This document shows, one piece after another, positions 62,101 to 64,000 of a stretch of 64,000 nucleotides of DNA. Position 1 is the stretch's first letter; the number at the start of each line of letters is the position of its first letter. This DNA comes from JACRLW01 sp046349595 (GTDB lineage Bacteria > Planctomycetota > UBA1135 > UBA2386), in assembly GCA_046349595.1 (NCBI GenBank), contig JAXMCA010000002.1, positions 1,178,001 through 1,242,000 of the forward strand. Reading direction: 5' to 3'. Position numbers and translations under genes: made by a program. The notes beneath the pieces were generated by a model, which ran no database searches, was not told where the DNA came from, and saw nothing but the letters and a program-made list of their open reading frames with translations.

Positions 62101-63540
62101 TTGAAACGCGCACTCCGAGTCGTCCTACGCATCCTCCTGTTCCTCGTCGCCTCGGTTTGCGCCTTGTGGCTGGGGGATCGGATCCTCGATCTGATCTACA
62201 CGGTCTTCCGGGGCGAAGAGGTCACGGAGAAGAACCTCCACGTCCGCTACGAACTCTGGTACCAGGACGCGAAGCGCCAGCCGATGGACTTCAGGAGCGC
62301 GTCGGCGAGCGGACAGATCGTGTCGATCGACTGGCGGGAGTTGATCCGTGCGCGGGACCTGCTCGACGACGGCAGCGCCGACTTCTCGGCCGACGGCTGG
62401 ATCCGATTGCACGGGAAGTTCGCACGCGACCCCGTGATCGGTGAGCGCATCGAGGTCGGCGGCACCACCCGCAACGACGGGGTGTACCTGGTCACCCAGT
62501 TCGACGGCCCCGGCGCGAGCGTCAAGGTGGAGAGGGCCCTTCGCGACGAGAATGTCCCCAAAGGCGTTCGCATCCGTGGCCTGCGCGAGCGACAGACCTG
62601 GGCTCCCGAGCTCGACTGGTACATCTGCTACCGGGGACTGCAGGACACGCCACGCGCGCCGTACTACGACGACCAGGGTTGCGTCCACGTCAAGATGAAC
62701 AAGCTCGGGATCCGTGATCGTGAGGAGGTCGCGGATCCCAAACCGTCCGGTCAGAAGCGCATCGTCTGTCTGGGCGACTCCTTCACCTTCGCATGGGGAG
62801 TCAAGTTCGAGGACGGCTGGACACAACGCGTCGAACGAGAGCTCCGCAAGCGCGACGACGCGATCCGGACAGTGAACTGCGGCGCCTCCGGCTGCATGTA
62901 CGCCGACGAGTACGCTGCCGCGCTGGAGCATCGTTTCCATCAGCTCGAGCCGGACGTGGTCGTCATGACCCTGTGCCTCAACGACCTGCTGCCGACGAGC
63001 AACGCCTTGGCGCACCAGGAGTCACCGCCTTGGCTCCTCCGCCATTCCCGCCTGCTTCGAGAGCTGTTCCAGGGCTACGCGCTCGAGGCGACCTTGCGCA
63101 TCCCGCCGGATCGGGACCTGGTTCAGGAACTGCTCGACCTCGACGAACGCCTGTATCCGACCTGGGCCAGTGCGCTGCCGCCGATCTCGGTCGGCCGGGC
63201 CGCGCTGTGGCCCGGCGGCGGCCCTCAGAGCGCGATGCTGCAGGCCCGGGACTACTGCCGGGAGCACCACATCACCTTCGGAGTGGTGATCTGGCCGTTC
63301 TTCCAGAGTCTGGGGAGTCACGACCACTACCCCTTCACCAAGATCCATCGGCTGGTTGGCGACTTCTGCGGCAGCAACGAGATCCCCTTCCTCGATCTGT
63401 TGCCGAGCTTCGAGAGGAAGGTCGAGCGCACTGCAGAGCTGTGGGTCGCGCCGTCCGACTACCACGGCAACGAACGCGCGCAGGAGATGGCGACACCGGC
63501 GCTCACCGACTTCCTCCGTCTGCTCCTCCAGCAGCGCTGA
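62101..63540 (+). CDS. SGNH/GDSL hydrolase, membrane-anchored, with inserted domain
   Basis: This 479-residue protein starts at a TTG (62101) and has an N-terminal membrane helix (about 8-25). The SGNH site is split over residues 223-465: CLGDSFTF with the nucleophile Ser227, CGASG as a block II-type Gly near 262, LCLNDLL near 293 as block III, and SDYHGNERA near 458 with the catalytic Asp and His. Between about residues 65 and 165 is an inserted beta-rich part with GERIEVGGTTRNDGVYLVTQ. Such hydrolases are often found beside SxtJ/DUF5989 genes and act on O-acetyl or other esters of exported glycans; it starts on the opposite strand to the carbamoyltransferase. Confidence 0.9.
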   Translation: MKRALRVVLRILLFLVASVCALWLGDRILDLIYTVFRGEEVTEKNLHVRYELWYQDAKRQPMDFRSASASGQIVSIDWRELIRARDLLDDGSADFSADGWIRLHGKFARDPVIGERIEVGGTTRNDGVYLVTQFDGPGASVKVERALRDENVPKGVRIRGLRERQTWAPELDWYICYRGLQDTPRAPYYDDQGCVHVKMNKLGIRDREEVADPKPSGQKRIVCLGDSFTFAWGVKFEDGWTQRVERELRKRDDAIRTVNCGASGCMYADEYAAALEHRFHQLEPDVVVMTLCLNDLLPTSNALAHQESPPWLLRHSRLLRELFQGYALEATLRIPPDRDLVQELLDLDERLYPTWASALPPISVGRAALWPGGGPQSAMLQARDYCREHHITFGVVIWPFFQSLGSHDHYPFTKIHRLVGDFCGSNEIPFLDLLPSFERKVERTAELWVAPSDYHGNERAQEMATPALTDFLRLLLQQR

Positions 63541-63572
63541 TCGACGCAAGTCACGGTACCGCTTGGTTCCGC

Positions 63573-63600
63573 GAGCGCTGGGGGCCCGCGCTCCGATTTT
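63573..63600 (+). terminator. Terminator after the SGNH gene
   Basis: GAGCGC at 63573-63578 pairs with GCGCTC at 63588-63593, with GGGCCC in the loop that can extend the fold, and is followed by CGATTTT. It lies 33 bp after the SGNH stop. Confidence 0.65.
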
Positions 63601-63615
63601 CCGCCTGCTCTGAAA

Positions 63616-63644
63616 TTGACCGCGGGGCGGCGATCTTGTAGGCA
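63616..63644 (+). promoter_or_regulatory. Possible sigma-70 promoter for the cytochrome gene
   Basis: TTGACC at 63616-63621 is 17 bases before TAGGCA at 63639-63644. The -35 match is good and the -10 match is poor. It lies 190 bp before the start of the cytochrome gene, after the terminator, so it is in a likely place. Confidence 0.35.
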
Positions 63645-63833
63645 TTCGTCCCCTCTCGCGCTCGGGTCGGGCCACCCCTCTGTTCGCGTAGCACCCGCTC
63701 TCGCAACGATTTAGGGCTCGTTCCCGGCCGCTCGTCTCCCGACTTCGCCGGTCGTTCCCTGCGGATGGACCGGTTCGGAAGGGTGACCCGCGGTCGTCGG
63801 CGTGAGGGTTCCGCGCGCAGAGAGGTCTCCGTC

Positions 63834-64000
63834 TTGACCGTCAACTTCCCCAAGTGGACCAACAAGCTGCCCACCATCGTCGCCCTGGCGGTGGTCTTCG
63901 GCGGTTTGGTCGTCACCGGCATCGTGTGGTATTTCGGTTCGCCGAAGTTCACCGACGTCGGCTACTCGCCGACCCAGCCCATCGCCTACAGCCACAAGCT
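63834..64000 (+). CDS. actA: Alternative complex III pentahaem cytochrome ActA, N-terminal part
   Basis: Only 55 codons are present. The start is a TTG at 63834-63836 after the ribosome site AGAGAGG. The segment begins MTVNFPKWTNKLPTIVALAV, continues with a membrane helix, and ends TDVGYSPTQPIAYSHK. This pattern, a signal-anchor helix followed by TDVGYxPxQPxxYSHKL, is the usual beginning of ActA, which lies ahead of the first CxxCH haem motif. ActA takes electrons from quinol through the complex to cytochrome c or oxidase. The other act genes should follow beyond the window. Confidence 0.88.
   Translation, partial: MTVNFPKWTNKLPTIVALAVVFGGLVVTGIVWYFGSPKFTDVGYSPTQPIAYSHK

Noticed and set aside
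1..64000. rRNA, tRNA, prophage or transposon genes
   Set aside because: No conserved RNA motif, integrase or transposase was recognised by eye. A covariance-model search would be the decisive test for small RNAs.

Overview
The window is high-GC, densely coded bacterial DNA with no rRNA, tRNA, CRISPR array or insertion sequence that I could see. The gene families point to a planctomycete (phylum Planctomycetota). These include a Ser/Thr kinase with a long periplasmic TPR tail, a BatA/VWA/toroid envelope operon, a carbamoyltransferase-SxtJ-DUF5989 cluster, an NPCBM domain, many secreted HEAT, TPR and PQQ proteins, and the start of an alternative complex III. Genes are packed so that stop and start codons overlap again and again (ATGA, GTGA or TTGA). 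I used this to choose many GTG and TTG starts.

Layout, 1-21 kb: everything is on the minus strand. nadA (cut by the window edge) and an unknown protein come first. Then comes a long envelope operon read from 21.1 kb down to 2.0 kb: PQQ/TPR protein, alpha-alpha toroid, BatA-like VWA protein, second VWA protein, large DUF4175-like membrane protein, secreted coiled-coil protein, TPR protein, NPCBM protein, one intact HtrA/Deg-type protease and two HtrA-like proteins that have lost the catalytic triad. A 210-bp gap at 10.2-10.4 kb is the only sizeable break. I think this is the most interesting system here: an apparent periplasmic or membrane machine with sensing (VWA), sugar binding (NPCBM), scaffold and quality-control parts.

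21-35 kb: a divergent HEAT plus beta-propeller protein, a HEAT protein with a possible lipoprotein-like N-terminal domain, a secreted beta-rich protein, an ECF sigma factor, an alpha/beta hydrolase, a Ser/Thr kinase-TPR receptor, a lipoprotein, and an FtsX-type permease divergent from its ABC ATPase. A 46-bp element is present twice around the beta-rich and HEAT genes next to the ECF sigma gene. 35-45 kb: a minus-strand run carries a carboxypeptidase-regulatory-repeat protein, an M48 membrane protease, a TPR protein, an SDR, dapF, rnhC, a small lipoprotein, a DUF374 acyltransferase and a secreted MA-type metallopeptidase.

45-64 kb: a PIG-L deacetylase, two large secreted proteins of unknown function, an HNH endonuclease, a lipoprotein with a membrane-anchored cyclophilin, parA-parB with a parS-like site inside parB, a membrane protein, a metallophosphoesterase, hemW and a primary-type sigma factor in coupled order. 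The carbamoyltransferase-SxtJ-DUF5989 operon follows, divergent from an SGNH hydrolase, and the window ends in the first 55 codons of the pentahaem cytochrome of alternative complex III.
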